A stretch of DNA of 64,000 nt from Drosophila miranda (GCF_003369915.1 NC_046677.1:21346913-21410912); one strand, 5' to 3'. Counted from the first letter of the stretch, positions 12,140-24,443 are shown. The notes: a model not told the origin generated them from the letters alone. Numbers and translations are program-made.

Positions 12140-13999
12140 AAATATATACGGAACCGTAATGAACTTAACCCACTTAGGCCCCCTAAATATAAACAGATGA
12201 AAAACTTTAATTGAACAGAGGAAAATAATACTGTAAATACAATTTTTTTGTAGATTCGTTTTACTTCAAAAGAAAACTACGGTATCTTTTAGCTAAAACT
12301 CTTTAAGTTTCATGATATTCATGTGTGCATACCCTACAATGGTCTACAATGGGTTAATCGGGTTGCGTTCATGATCGAAGTCATATTCCTCGATTTTGGT
12401 ATTCGATTTCATATAACTAGCTAAATAAGACCCTCAGCTCTGAAAACCTAATTTTATCCAATTAATGAATCAATTTTCTACACTATTGCCAGATTCGACG
12501 TACTCCTTTTTATTGGGTTGTGTTTAAAATAAGGTTTAAACCAAAAAGGGAAAACAAAAAATTAAACGTAAAATTCTTCGTCCTTACCAGGGATGAATCA
12601 TCTACTTCATCCTAGTGCTGGAAAACGCAAAAGATAAAAACTAACTCGCCATACTATTAACAACTTATTTAAAATTATATAGAAATGTTTAATTTAATTT
12701 GAATAAATAAAATGACAATTAAAATTCCGTGTTTTGATTTATTATTTTACAGTGCTGGTCAGCAATCATATGTTATTTATGAAAATTGACTAAAAAACTC
12801 TAAAAAGGGGAAATTTAGGGTATTTTCGAAACAAGCCGATTGGCATCTCCGGCTGGAAAATAAAAATGGCTACCACAGAAGGCGAATGCAAATGGCGGTT
12901 GTTATTGTTCGTGGAATTTCTATAATTACGAAGTTTTTTTTACAAAATAAACAAGAAAAACACATTGCTACAGCAATTGCAATAAGCTGAAAAGCAACTA
13001 CATATATTCAATTACATCCGTGTGCGGTTACCAAGTGTCCATTCGCTCGCGCTTCATGTGAAATTATGCTACAAATTTGCTACCAAACGCAGTCGTTGTA
13101 ACAAGAAAAAATTTCAGGCGCCTATGAAAAGCAATATTATTAGTTTCAATGCATGCCATGAAAGACAGTGAAATCACAATAAATTGAATCAATTTGCTGT
13201 GAATGCTATCAACTATATTGTTAACATCGAGCTGTGCGATTTGTACACGGAAAAAGTTATTAAAGTGACGAAGGAAAATCGGAATCGGCAGCAGTAAAAG
13301 CAACACCAACGGAGCCCTGCCCGCGCCCCGCACGTTTTCAGTGTATGAGTGTGTGTGTGTGAACGAAAGTGTGTGTGTGTTGAGGCTACTATTAAAAAGT
13401 AGCAGGCAGTGGAAGAAAATGCCCAAAAACAAAGTTGCAAAGGTTAAATAAAGAAACTAAAAGAATGATTAGCTGGAGATGAGAGAGAGGATCCAATCCA
13501 GTGAAACCTAACAACAAATAGTGGCCCCCGCGAGAAGTAAGTGTGTGCAACGTGAGACGAGAGAGAGCGCGTGAGTTTTTGTGGAAACCAAAAAGGCAAG
13601 GCGACACATGCAACGTTGTCGTCCCAATTATCACCGCCGGTTATTGTGCGGCCAGGAGTCGTCCAGTGCACCAGAAATCAAAAATCTCTAGATCATCAGC
13701 AAAGACAATAGATTTGGTACCGCGTATCGGTACCAGAGCAAAAAAAGGAGTGTTACCAATTAATAATGCAAAAATGCAATTGTTTAAATGCAAAGGACGA
13801 CGCTACATGAATTATCTGCATTTGCTGCAAATAATAGATTTCAGTTCGGGCGGGGATATGTGTTTTGTGTTCTACTCTTGCCGTTCGCGTTCTTCGACTT
13901 CGACACCCATTCGATACGACGACCGTTTGTGCTAAATGCGATATTTGAGCAGCATTCTACCAATTAAATCTACGACGCGTGCGATTGTCGTGTGATGAT
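12140..13999 (+). other. Ncoa6: intergenic DNA and Ncoa6 5' UTR
   Basis: 12140-12850 is AT-rich intergenic DNA without a supported gene. From roughly 12900 to 13999 the sequence reads like a long Drosophila leader: mixed composition, CA/GT runs, and several short upstream open frames such as 13543-13935 that have no family identity. The Ncoa6 transcription start is not resolved. Confidence 0.4.
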
Positions 14000-16900
14000 A
14001 TGCCACTTAAACAGGTGAGTGTAGGGTATAGGTGGATGGATGAGAGGCATCTCGGCATTGTCGGTGTCGGTGGCGGTTGGGAGAAGCTTTTCCTTCACTC
14101 ACTTTTTGCCGAACAGCTGATCTGTGATTATTGCACTGTTTGTGCGGTACATTTTCTGGAGGGGGGCAAAGGGTCATTCATTGAACACTTGCGTCACCCA
14201 CGCAGGTCCCATTGAACAGCAGCAGAAACTAATTTGAACGTCATGCGTTCGGCGTGTGTGTGCTTCATTTTTTTTTTAGTGAGTTTATTGAGGCACTACC
14301 TACAACCACCCGCTCTGGCCCCCTGCCTTACTTCTAGCAAGTATTTTGGTTACCTTTTCCCCTCTTGCCCACACACACACACACGCACACCCTTCCAAGA
14401 GGCCAAGAGAAGAAAAATGGCGACGACGGGGTATCGATAACCAGAGAGACGACAAAAGAAAACGCGCTCCTTTGCACGCACGCATGTGAAAATGCAACCT
14501 GTGGCAAACCCCCCCACCCTGGCACAAAGGGGCCGTGGCACTTGCCGCACATTGAAAATTCATCAAGTTGAAGATTAGTGCAGAATTTGGTCACCCCTAT
14601 TATTTTTTTAGCCATACCATCGTTCCGTTTAAATCCATAGATTATTCCTGTTGAATAAATTGTTGTTGGAATTTCCAATGAGTCTCGTATAGCCGTCCCG
14701 CTCCCACACCCCTGACACAGCCCAGCTACGAAGCAGCAGCACACAACAGAAAAGTCAAAACGTTTAATAACCCATTTCTTGCGGGCAGACGACCCGAGCA
14801 AAAATGCTTAAATAAATAATTCACTTTCGTGTGGGTATTAATTTTTAATAATTTTGTGAGAGCAGCAAAATGTGCTCTCTGCGTTTAACAGCTTTGTGTG
14901 CGTGTGTTTGTGTGCGTTGTGTGGAACCAGGGCTGCAACATCTCACGATAGTTAATATTCGATGGTTGCCTCTGTTCTTATCGATATATCAATCAACAAT
15001 CCGAATCTGCTTCTTAATTTGTTAATTAAATGTAGTAAAAGCGTGAATTTAAATTTATTTTATGAACAAATTACAGCAGCTCGAACCGTCATCTGTGCGG
15101 ATATCGGTGTCTATCCCGTGGGATGCAGCGCAGCGGCTACGTCAACTGGCAGCCGAGGGCAATCCCGCTCTGCGTGCCATCGGCATTCTGTCCGTGCAAC
15201 CTGAAGGCGATTCTGTGATAACTTTGAAAGTTGGTGGACAAGATATTAAAATAACAAAAGGTACGTTTCAGCAGTGCATATTATTATATGCATATATCTT
15301 GGATGATCCGTCTAATCTTATGGTCTCTTCCCCTAGATAATGTTAATGATGTGTTAGGAGGAGGTGGTACAATTGAGGCGGCTGGCACGTCTTCCAACAA
15401 AAGTTTGGCGACGACGCATTTGTCGGCCCCGAATTTCGATGGTCCCAGCACGAGCAAGGCGGCGTCAGCCTTCTTGCAACAGCAGCAGCGGATCGTACAA
15501 TTACCGCAAAATGTTTCAAACGATGCAATCTCAAATCAACAACAGCGGCGCCAGGGGCTGCCACAGCAGAAGATGCAACAGCAGCAGCAGCTACAACAAC
15601 AACAACAACAACAACAACAACAGCAGCAGCTGCCGCCATCTACACCGCCCGTCTTCAAGTCCCCGAACACGGTGTGTCCCATGGAGGGGAAAGTACCTCT
15701 GCTGCTGCCCTCGCCATCGGGCACGCCCAATGTGCCAAGGGATTATCCCTTCGAGAGCATGCGACAGGCTCGTGTCCTGCAGGGTAGGGAGACATCGGTA
15801 TCCGTCAGTGGGTTGGGACCGCCGCCGCCTCCGCCAAATGTGACGCTAAAAGTGTTGAAGAATCCTCCACAGAATGGGGAGCTTCAGCCCACAACGCCGC
15901 CAGGAACGGGTCCTCCAGGACTGGGACTGGGGCCGGGGTCGGGGCCGGGCAACAAATCTCAATTCATTCAACCACCGCCTCCGCCATACCCCGGTCTGGG
16001 AGCCACAGCAACAACCACTACCAACAACAGCTCTCCCATAGCCATAGCTGGTGCGAGTGCAAAGCAGCCTGCAATCGCAGTCGGAAATGCAAACGCATCT
16101 GCCTCCAGTCCATTACCTCCCCATCCGCAAGCGCATCCGCACCCGCCGCCTCCATCGGCAACGTCGACGGGCAGCAACAACATTGCCATATCGTCGCCGC
16201 TGCTGGTGAATCTGCTGCAGAACGACGGCAATGCCATGACGAATCCAAATCAAATGAAGTCGCCACTGCAATCGCCAATGATCAATATGAGTCCCAGTGG
16301 AGCGCAGATGATGAACTCACCGATGCGATCCTCTGGCCCGGCAACACCCAGCGATTTTATGATGAGCGATGTCCTCAGTCCTCAGATACCTTCATCTCCC
16401 ACAGCACCGCAACAGTCGGCTACTGTCTCTTGCCCGCCAGTGATTATGCGGAGCATGCAGCAACAGCAGCAACAACAACAGCAGCAGCAACAGCAAGCGA
16501 TGCTCAGTCCGAGTGGCAACAACGGCAATCATTTGTATCCGCAGCAGCCTATTCCCCAACACCGTTTTCCGCATCAAACGTCGCCACAGGGAATTGCACA
16601 ATTGCACGCATTGCGGCAGCAACAATTTCCGCGCCTGCAGCAACAACAACAACAGCAGCAGCTTCAGGGCATGCAGCCGCAATTCATGCAGGCCTCGCCA
16701 CAGCAACAGCAGCAGCAGTTCCAGACTGCGCCTGGTAAGTCCTGATACACTTTGAAACCCCAGCTGGAGATTTATACTTACATTTCGGGTATCCCTCCTC
16801 TCCACAGATTGCTTCAACAACATGGTGATGAGTCCCATGCCGCAACAACAACAACAACAACAGCTGAGGCAGCAGCAAATACGCCCTGGTGGACTACAAC

Positions 16901-19818
16901 TGGCACCTCCGCCGCCACATCCGCAACAGCAGCAGCAACAGGCGCATCAGCGTCTCATGAGCATGCCTATGCAACCTCAAGCCTCGCCCCAGGCTCAGGC
17001 ACAGCAGCAACAGCAGCAGCAGCAGTTCATGAGTGGCGCCTCGCCCCTTGGCCCAGCGCACTCACCCGCCTCCAGTCACCATTCGATGCACAGTCCGCTG
17101 ATGGCAAACCATCAGCCATCTTCACAAATGATGTCGCCGGCGGCTGTGCCCAGGACGACCACTCCTGCACCTGGCCCCGTTCCCGCTTCGGCTCCGAATG
17201 AGCTTATGCAAAATGCACATCATGTACCTGCAACGCCACCGCCGGACTACAATCAGGCGGCGGCCAATTCACGCTGGCCGGCACTCAACAAGCCAATGGA
17301 CTCGGTAACGAAGAGCAGTTTCCAGGAGTTTACGCGCTACCAGATGCAATACAATCTCCAGCAGCAGCAGCAGCAGGTTCATATGCCAGGACAGCAGCAG
17401 CAGCCGTCACAGCAGCAGTCGCAGCAACAACAGCTGCCACCGCCTCCATTGCCGACGCAACAGCAACAGCAGCTGCAGCTGCAGCAGCAACTGCAGCCGA
17501 CACAGCAACCAGCCGGGTCACAGGGCACGCAGGGCCCACAGGTGGTGGATCCATTGATATCGCTTTCAGTGCTGGATGCCCTAACCACAAACGACTTGGA
17601 CGCTTTACTGCCCACACTCAACTGTGATCTTGACTCGACGCTTAGTCTCGAAGATAAAAATGAGCTCGAATCATTACTGCAAGATGCCAAGGATCTGGAC
17701 TTGGATTTGATTGAGGAGAATCTGTCGGCGGTGATGGATGTGGGAGATGCATTAAGCACGCTGCAAGAGCAGTCGCCAATGGAGCAGCAACAGCAGCAGC
17801 CGCAACAGCAGCAACAAGCTGTAATGCATCCCCAACAACAGCAGCAGCAGCAGCAAATAATTGGCATGCCCTATCAACAACAGCAGCAGCTACAGCAACA
17901 GATGATGATGCAACAACAGCAGAGACAGCAGCAGCAGCAACAGATGCCTCAGTTGCAGCAACAGCAGCGGCAGCACCAGCAGCAGGTCCAGCGACAAATG
18001 CAATTGCAACAGCAGCAACAACAGCAGCAGCAGCTACTGATTGCTCAACGCCAGCAACAACAACAACAACAGCAGCACCAGCAACAGTTGCAAGTCCAAC
18101 AGCAGCAGCAAAGACCGCCACAGAAGCAGTTCATTATCAATCCACACACTGGCGACATGGAGCCGATGGCCAGCGATGACAGCGATACAGAGGCTGAGCA
18201 GGAAACGGCTCAGTTGCAATTCCGCAGCAGCATGTCTAGTGGATTGACCAACTTCAACTTCAATCCGGCCAACGCCATGCTCCTGCCCAACAATATCTTC
18301 TCCGAGGAGGATTCCAATTCCGCCCAGCAAATGCCGCTGGCGGGCACTGTCAGCAGTGATCAGGAGCGTTCCCGTGACTCGCTGGCATCCAACAAGTCGG
18401 CCGGCTCGAATCGGGCCAGAAAGGGACCGGGCCCGGCAGCCCTCAAGGCGAATCACAGCAATTTGGGAGGCGAAAGTTCGCCACGATCCAGCAATAGTTC
18501 TCCATTGATCGGATTGAACTCACCCCAATCGGTGGCTCCCAGCGGGGCCACGCCGGCGTCCAATAAGAAGGCTAAGCCGAATCTATTGCGGGGCAAGCTG
18601 CAGCAGGGAGTCAAGGAGCGCAAGGCTAAGGATACCACAGCGACGCCGAAACCCAAGAGAGAGCGGGCCAAGGGAAATGCCAAGACAAAGGCGGCGGAAG
18701 AGAAGCTCAAGCTGCGATTAAAGATTGACAAAGTGGAGCCGGGCATGGGCTACGATGGACAGATTATTGTCAATCAGCAGCAGACAGTTGTAAGCAACAA
18801 TCATATGCAACAAGCACTGCCAATGCAGACACAGTTGCTGACGATGCCAACGCAACAGCAGCAGCAGCAACATCCGCTGCCGCAACAGCAACAGCAGCAA
18901 CCCCAGCCTCAGCCTCAGCAACAACATCAACAGCAGCAGCCACAAACACATCTGCAGCAACATCATCCGGTGTACACCAACTTTCAACAGCAGCAGCAAC
19001 AACAGCAACAGCAATCTGTACAAGGTCTCAACGAACCACGTGTGCCTCCCCTGCAGATTCGTTTGCGTGGAAAGAATCATGTTGTAGTTAAGAATACGCG
19101 CAAGGATCGCAAGAAGTTGCAGACGCCACTGGTAGGAGCCACACCACAGGATCTGAACCACATGACCGATGAGAGACAACTGAAGCGAAGCTACAGCGAT
19201 CAGCCGCAACAACAGCAGCAGCAGCACCAACAATTACTCCTCGATGGTTTGGGGGATAACAAGACGGTAAAGCTGACGCCTCCGCCACATGTTAATGGGT
19301 TGCCCATTCTCATACAGAAAACCACACAGTCGACAGCTCCTTTGCAACAGCAACAGCTGCCAACGGGAGGCACCAAGACCACCACTATTGTGGCGGGAAA
19401 GAATGGTTTGACCATCAGTGCCATTGTTGAGGCGCACAAGGCTCAAGCCCAGGCCCAAGCACAGGCTCAAGCTCAGGTGCATGGCGATTCCCAGCTAATT
19501 GTAGGTTCCACGAATACGGGAACAACACCGACAACATCCACAACGCTGCAGCAGCAGCAGCTGAGCAAGATAGCCACATCGCTGCCCAGCAGCATCACTT
19601 TGAGTGCCATCAATAGCAGCAACAACAACAATAATATTAATGCTGGAGGTGGCGGCATCAACATCAACAACAATAACAACAACCGACTGCTGACCATGAA
19701 GAATCAGATCAAGACTGCGGCTACCATCACGCCCATTGTGGGTGGAAAGCCGATGACAAAAAACCATAAGCCGCCGCCATACATCACAGCCGTGCAACAG
19801 CTGCAGCTGCAGAAGCAA

Positions 19819-19868
<50 letters not shown>

Positions 19869-22517
19869 GCAGCGACAACTGGCGGCGGCCGTAACCATGT
19901 TGCCCAGTGCAACGACACTGAAGCGAGTCGAGAGTCGAGTCACCAAGGTCACAGCTCTACAGGTGACGACAACAACAGCAGAGGCGCCGAGCATATCATC
20001 CATACCATCATCTGCCACAAGCAATCTGACGAGCATGACGACCACAACTACGCAAACGATGAATCAGCTGATCTGTGATAGAAAGTTGCCAGTGGCAGCT
20101 GCGGCAACGGCAACGGGAACAGCAATGCCTGTGAGTACGGTCAACAATGTGGTGGTGGCGACTGTCAGTCAACAGCATCAGGCCCCAGCAGCAGTGAATA
20201 GCAGCGCCCTGTCCACATCAACCTCATCCTCATCCTGCTCATCGGTATCCTCTGCGACGATCATCAGTAGCTCTTCGACCTCTACCTCATCGCCGGCTGG
20301 CCTGCCCAGCACGCTGCGCAGCTCGCCGGCCAGCAATGGCAGTGGGACACCCGGACACGGCAACAATGGCGGTGGCGAGGATAGCGGCATCGAGTCTATG
20401 GATGCCCTGTCCGAGAAGAGTCCACACCAGCTCTCTTCGAGCAGTCCCATACAAGTCAGCAAGGCAGCCACAGCCACCATTGTTGCTGCTGCCTCCCAAC
20501 AGCAGCAGCAGCAGCTGACGAGCAGCAGTTCTATAACAACCACAGCCACGGCGGTAACTAATGCTGCCACGATGGTCGCAACGACACCAACACCAACAGC
20601 AGCAGCACCGCGTCCCGGCGGTGTCTCTCTAACACAGCAACAAATGCAGCAGGCTGACGATGAAATTGAGAAGGCATTGGCCAAAATGGAGGGCGATTTT
20701 CCCGATGACCTCGAGAACATTGTCTCCAATGTGCTGAAGGAGGCGAGTGAATGTGCCAGTGCAGGCGGTGGCTATCATCTGAGCAGTTTGGAGAACTCCC
20801 TGCAGCCGACAGCGGCAGCAGCGTCGTCAGGAGTGCCAGTAGCAACGTCAGTAACAAGCAACGTCAAATTGAACGGAGAGCACAGTATACTCGAACACGA
20901 TGATCTCATCAAGAAGCTCACAGACAGCAAGACGACACCAGCGCCGGCTGCAGCTGAGACCAAGGCGAAGGTGAAGCTGGAGGAGGTGCCGCCACTGTTG
21001 GCCATTAAAAAAGAGCCAGCCGGAGCTCAAACGCCCAAGACGGAATTGGTGAAAGTGGACCAGCCCAAGATGGCGGCAGAGGCGAAGCTGGATTTGAAAG
21101 TGGAGCCCAAGCTGGAGCTAAAAGTGGAGCCCAAGCTGGAGCTTAAAGTGGAGCCTAAGCTAGAGGAGAAGGCTCACGCTGAGATCAATGCCGCGGGAGG
21201 GGCTTCTCTGCAGCCCATTTCAATAGAGATACCAGCACAGATGGACGGCGAGACGCCGAGGATAAGGACACGGGCCAGCAGTCGCCTGGAGAGTCCGTTG
21301 GATGCTGCCCAAAAGACCAGTCCCGAGGCGGCAGCAACACCCATACCAGTGCCTGCCACGGCAAAGAACCTATCGCGATCCTCCTCCAATGCCAGTCCAC
21401 GCGTCCTCACGCCTACGCCAGTCCACAACAACAACAACAACAACAATAATAGCAAGCGCCGCCGGCCGGAGTCGGAGTGTGGCAGCAGCAATGATGCCGC
21501 CGATGTTACCGAAAATAGCAGCAAGCGTGCTCGTGTGAGCCTTGGCGGAGGTGTGCCGGGAGTAGCCACAAATGCGGCCGAATTAGCGGTTGATCAAGCC
21601 ACCGGAGCTCCAGCACTGCCCAAAAAGATTGAGATCGAGTCATCCGATTCGGATGAGCCGCTGATTGAGGTGGCCGGCAAGGTACGCAACTCCAAGGCGC
21701 AAGTGGAGGCCGATGCAGCAGCAGCAGCAGCGGCAGCCGTAGAGAAGCACGTTACGCGACGCAACGCTCAACAGCAGCAACAACCGCCGCACAGTAAGTA
21801 CACTTTTAATTATTTAAAACAGAGCGAATGCCACAACAGAATCTCCCCCACAGAGCCCGCTAGCAACGGCTCATTTAGTGGCACGCCCCCGCTGGGCGCA
21901 CCAAGAAGTGGTAAGGCTCAAACGGCAAGTTCCCCTGCCAGCAGCAATCACAATGCCAGCGGCAGCAGCAATTCGAGCAGCCCCAGTGTTCCCATATCAG
22001 TGGCAGGAGCAGCCGCAGCAGTAGCAACTGCAGCAGCATCATCGCCTGGTGGAGCTGTTCTGGCCACCAGCAGCAGCCAAAACAACAGCAACACAAATGT
22101 GGTACATGCTACACGTGGCGCCACAGCTGCAGCAGCCGGCGGGGGTTCTGCCAGTTCGCCCACGGACGAAAAGATTGGTACTCGGAGAAGCGTGAGGGCC
22201 AGCGCGGCTGCCAACAAGATCATATATAGTCGCAGCAATGCTGCCGCAGCTGCTGCTGCAGCCGCCGCTGCAGCCGAACCGAAGGGCACACCGATAAAGG
22301 CGGCCGTGGGGAATGCCAACAATGCCAGTGCGGCCACTGTGGAGAGCGTGGCGGAGGCCAGGCGAAAGACACGCAGTGCAGGTGAGTGTGGACCATTGGA
22401 GTCCCTTCATGAAAGCAAGTATTAACATGTTCCTTTCTTTTCTGGTTTTTCGCAGTCATTGGCGAGTCCATGCTGACCGAGGGACGCCGGAGAAGAACAT
22501 CGCGTGACTACAAGTGA
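14000..22517 (+). CDS. Ncoa6: Ncoa6, nuclear receptor coactivator 6 homologue
   Basis: Six coding exons: 14000-14014, 15077-15260, 15337-16734, 16808-21793, 21854-22381 and 22456-22517, giving 2390 aa to the first TGA. The N-terminus SSVRISVSIPWDAAQRLRQL and IGILSVQPEGDSVITL matches the conserved N-terminal segment of human NCOA6 as I remember it. The nuclear-receptor box SPLLVNLLQND (LxxLL, residues about 356-360) also recalls a human NCOA6 motif. A second LxxLL (LESLL, about 819-823) sits in an acidic patch. The rest is low-complexity Gln, Pro, Ser/Thr and Ala tracts, with basic stretches and KVEPKLEL repeats. In flies Ncoa6 is a subunit of the Trr COMPASS-like H3K4 methyltransferase complex and works in Hippo/Yki and hormone-dependent transcription; that is established knowledge. 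The first exon (MPLKQ) is inferred; an alternative in-frame ATG is at 15062. Confidence 0.85.
14015..15076 (+). other. Ncoa6 intron 1, with possible internal promoter
   Basis: The donor is CAG/GTGAGT at 14015 and the acceptor is TTACAG at 15071-15076. No separate gene is seen. It contains a CA repeat at about 14371-14387 and two perfect TATCGATA elements (14432-14439 and 14979-14986). The second is 83 bases before an in-frame ATG at 15062, so a second promoter inside the intron is possible. Confidence 0.5.
14979..14986. promoter_or_regulatory. Ncoa6: DRE (TATCGATA) ahead of the alternative Ncoa6 ATG
   Basis: A perfect DRE palindrome lies 76-83 bases before the ATG at 15062. Together with the DRE at 14432-14439 it suggests a DREF-type promoter within intron 1. 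Confidence 0.4.
15585..15632 (+). repeat. CAA/CAG polyglutamine tract in Ncoa6 exon 3
   Basis: A run of CAR codons encodes an almost pure polyglutamine stretch. It is one of many Q tracts in the protein. The run is mostly CAA codons, with CAG codons at its ends. Confidence 0.8.
17760..18120 (+). repeat. long CAG/CAA-rich polyglutamine region of Ncoa6
   Basis: About 120 codons are dominated by Gln with scattered Met, Leu, Arg, Pro and His. Such coactivator Q-rich domains are disordered. Mixed CAA and CAG use limits replication slippage. Confidence 0.85.
19816..19872 (+). repeat. uninterrupted (Q)19 tract
   Basis: Nineteen consecutive CAA/CAG codons, between QLQLQK and RQLAAA. This is the longest pure polyglutamine run I found in the window. 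Confidence 0.85.
21085..21165 (+). repeat. 24-base tandem repeat encoding KLELKVEP
   Basis: Three units of 24 bases (KLDLKVEP, KLELKVEP, KLELKVEP) and a partial fourth (KLEE) lie in the Lys/Glu-rich part of Ncoa6. Third-position differences between units show the duplication is not brand new. The KxEP pattern resembles sumoylation consensus sites (VKxEP-like), but this is only suggestive. Confidence 0.8.
21794..21853 (+). other. 60-nt in-frame intron of Ncoa6
   Basis: The donor GTAAGT and a C-rich acceptor ending CCCACAG bound exactly 60 bases with no stop in the coding frame. Removal joins CAC A to AG CCC. Retention would add 20 residues (SKYTFNYLKQ and onward). The splice signals are strong, so I treat it as an intron. 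Being a multiple of three it could be retained without loss of frame. Confidence 0.7.
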
Positions 22518-23147
22518 CCAGAGTTTTGCGCCTTGGCTAAAGGCTTGAACCATCCGAGCGATCCACAAGATGACGATCTGATGGAGCTGTTCGAGCTGGG
22601 AACCGCCGATGAGCAGCTTGACATCAGCAGCTTCCCTTTAGCCCAGGCGCAAGACGATGGTGGCGATGAAGCCAATGAGTATGATAATTTGGCGAGAGCA
22701 GCCGGCGGCGGCGGCGGCTACATGGAAGAGGCTGATCACTTACTGTCCTACCACAGCAGCAGCAGTGCCGCGGATGTGGAGGTCGACATGGACGTGGATA
22801 ACGATGCAGTTAGTTTGCTGATGCCAGAGCTCGACAGTGCCACGGATCTCGATTGTGGCAACTTTGTCGATTACGATGAGTTCAATCTGTGTCTGAACAA
22901 CATACTCAGCGAGGAGGATGATGACAGCGGCGGTGGTGGTGGTGGCGTCGGCGGCGGCGGTGTTGTCGGTGGCAATGGCAATGGTGGCGGCATAGCCAGC
23001 AAGCATCAGCAATGGCGCGATGCCAGCGATGTGCTCAATATTGTGCAACTCAATAACGATCTGGGCCTGAGTTTCCAGGAGTTTGTCAGCGAAACGACGG
23101 CCGATGAGCAGCGGTCCGTCAGTAGCAGTTCGCCGCAACTGGCATAG
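22518..23147 (+). CDS. Ncoa6: in-frame extension after the Ncoa6 TGA (readthrough candidate)
   Basis: Immediately after the TGA at 22515-22517 the same frame stays open for 209 sense codons, to a TAG at 23145-23147. The translated extension looks like real protein. It opens PEFCALAKGLNHPSDPQDDD, then has acidic segments (MELFELGTADEQLDI, LDCGNFVDYDEF, ILSEEDDDS), a Gly/Val-rich linker, and DASDVLNIVQLNNDL near the end. The stop context is AAG TGA C, the leakiest arrangement known in eukaryotes. No ATG occurs at its beginning, so a separate gene is unlikely. A possible splice from 22513 (GTGACC) to the AG at 22641 would shift the frame. I infer stop-codon readthrough giving about 2600 aa. Confidence 0.6.
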   Translation, partial: PEFCALAKGLNHPSDPQDDDLMELFELGTADEQLDISSFPLAQAQDDGGDEANEYDNLARAAGGGGGYMEEADHLLSYHSSSSAADVEVDMDVDNDAVSLLMPELDSATDLDCGNFVDYDEFNLCLNNILSEEDDDSGGGGGGVGGGGVVGGNGNGGGIASKHQQWRDASDVLNIVQLNNDLGLSFQEFVSETTADEQRSVSSSSPQLA

Positions 23148-24400
23148 TGGGCCGCCACTGTGCCACACATCCGTCAAATCCACTGCTACCTGTATATATC
23201 ACACAGACACACGCACTGATACTGAACGCTTTCGTTTGTAATTTATAGTCGTAATTTTCGTTGAAGAATATAGTTTTTTGTATAGTTAGTGGTAGCCACA
23301 AGTTGCAATAATGTTGCATCTCATAGCGAGCAACATCACACACACACACCCAACACCCAACATCCAAATCGAAGTTAAAACAGACAGAAAAGATGCATAA
23401 GCCGAGCGTATCGTATATATGTTTTTCTGCTTTTCACTTTTTCTGTTTTTCTCCCTTACGATCAACTACTTTCAAGACCCGAGCTTAACGCTATTCCCAT
23501 CATCTAGCACTATTTAACCCCCAGAACCACGATCCACCCATTGGAAATGAAATGATTTGCTAGTCAACGTGAAAACAGGCAATTTATGTATAGCTCTAGC
23601 TCCGAAGAGAGGAAATTTTGAACAAATTAGTTGAATATATACTTTACATACACTTGGGGGAGCTCCACTCCAACACACCCACACCCACACATTAAACTCA
23701 ACAACGCGTAGCACACATATAAGTAACACTAGGCAAAAAAGTAGTTGGCAGAACGGAAGCTTCATCTACTCTTCACAACCCCACCAGCCAGCCCCTATGC
23801 ATAGTTTTGATTTCCATTTAACCGAATCCGAATCCGTTTGTACATATCTATATATATTTTGTATTTTAGTTATTCTTGATGCAACATGAACACATTTCTA
23901 GCTTTTAGGTTGTCCTTACATTTACGCACTGCTGCTGGGAAAGAGCAGAGGTTTTGCATTAGGTTTTCTAATTTTTCTAACAATTAACATACGATTATGC
24001 ATAGAGAGAGAGATGCAGTTGCAGAAGCAGAATACAGATCAGATATAGCCTATCTATACATATATATATATATAGTTTCTGTAAGCTTGCGTTGTTTCGA
24101 AAATTTGTTTTTTAGTTTTAAATGCTCTAGCGCCTAAGGACAGTAATAATTACGATATTTCTTTACAACCAACCAACCAAGCAACCCCCAATATATGCAC
24201 ATGGAACCGAAAACCCCTATGCAGTAAGTTAGTCAAAAATGTAAAAAGGCCAAGCACCACAAAAAAATTAATGAGAAAAACACACAAAAAACAGACAAAA
24301 AACAACAAAAAAAAGTACACGAACATGAACAAGAAAAAAAGCGGAAAAGCAAAATGAAAATTATGGAAAGCTAGTATTTGTCGTTTTGCAAAAGTGAATG

Positions 24401-24443
<43 letters not shown>

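Noticed and set aside
15343..22471. Numerous open frames antisense or out of frame across Ncoa6 (poly-Leu, poly-Ala, poly-Cys, poly-Val proteins)
   Set aside because: They are translations of CAG/CAA repeats in other frames. The plus-strand coding frame explains the sequence.
22513..22641. Splice that would remove the Ncoa6 TGA (GTGACC donor to CTTTAG acceptor)
   Set aside because: Weak donor, and the join puts the downstream sequence out of the 209-codon frame, so it does not explain the extension.
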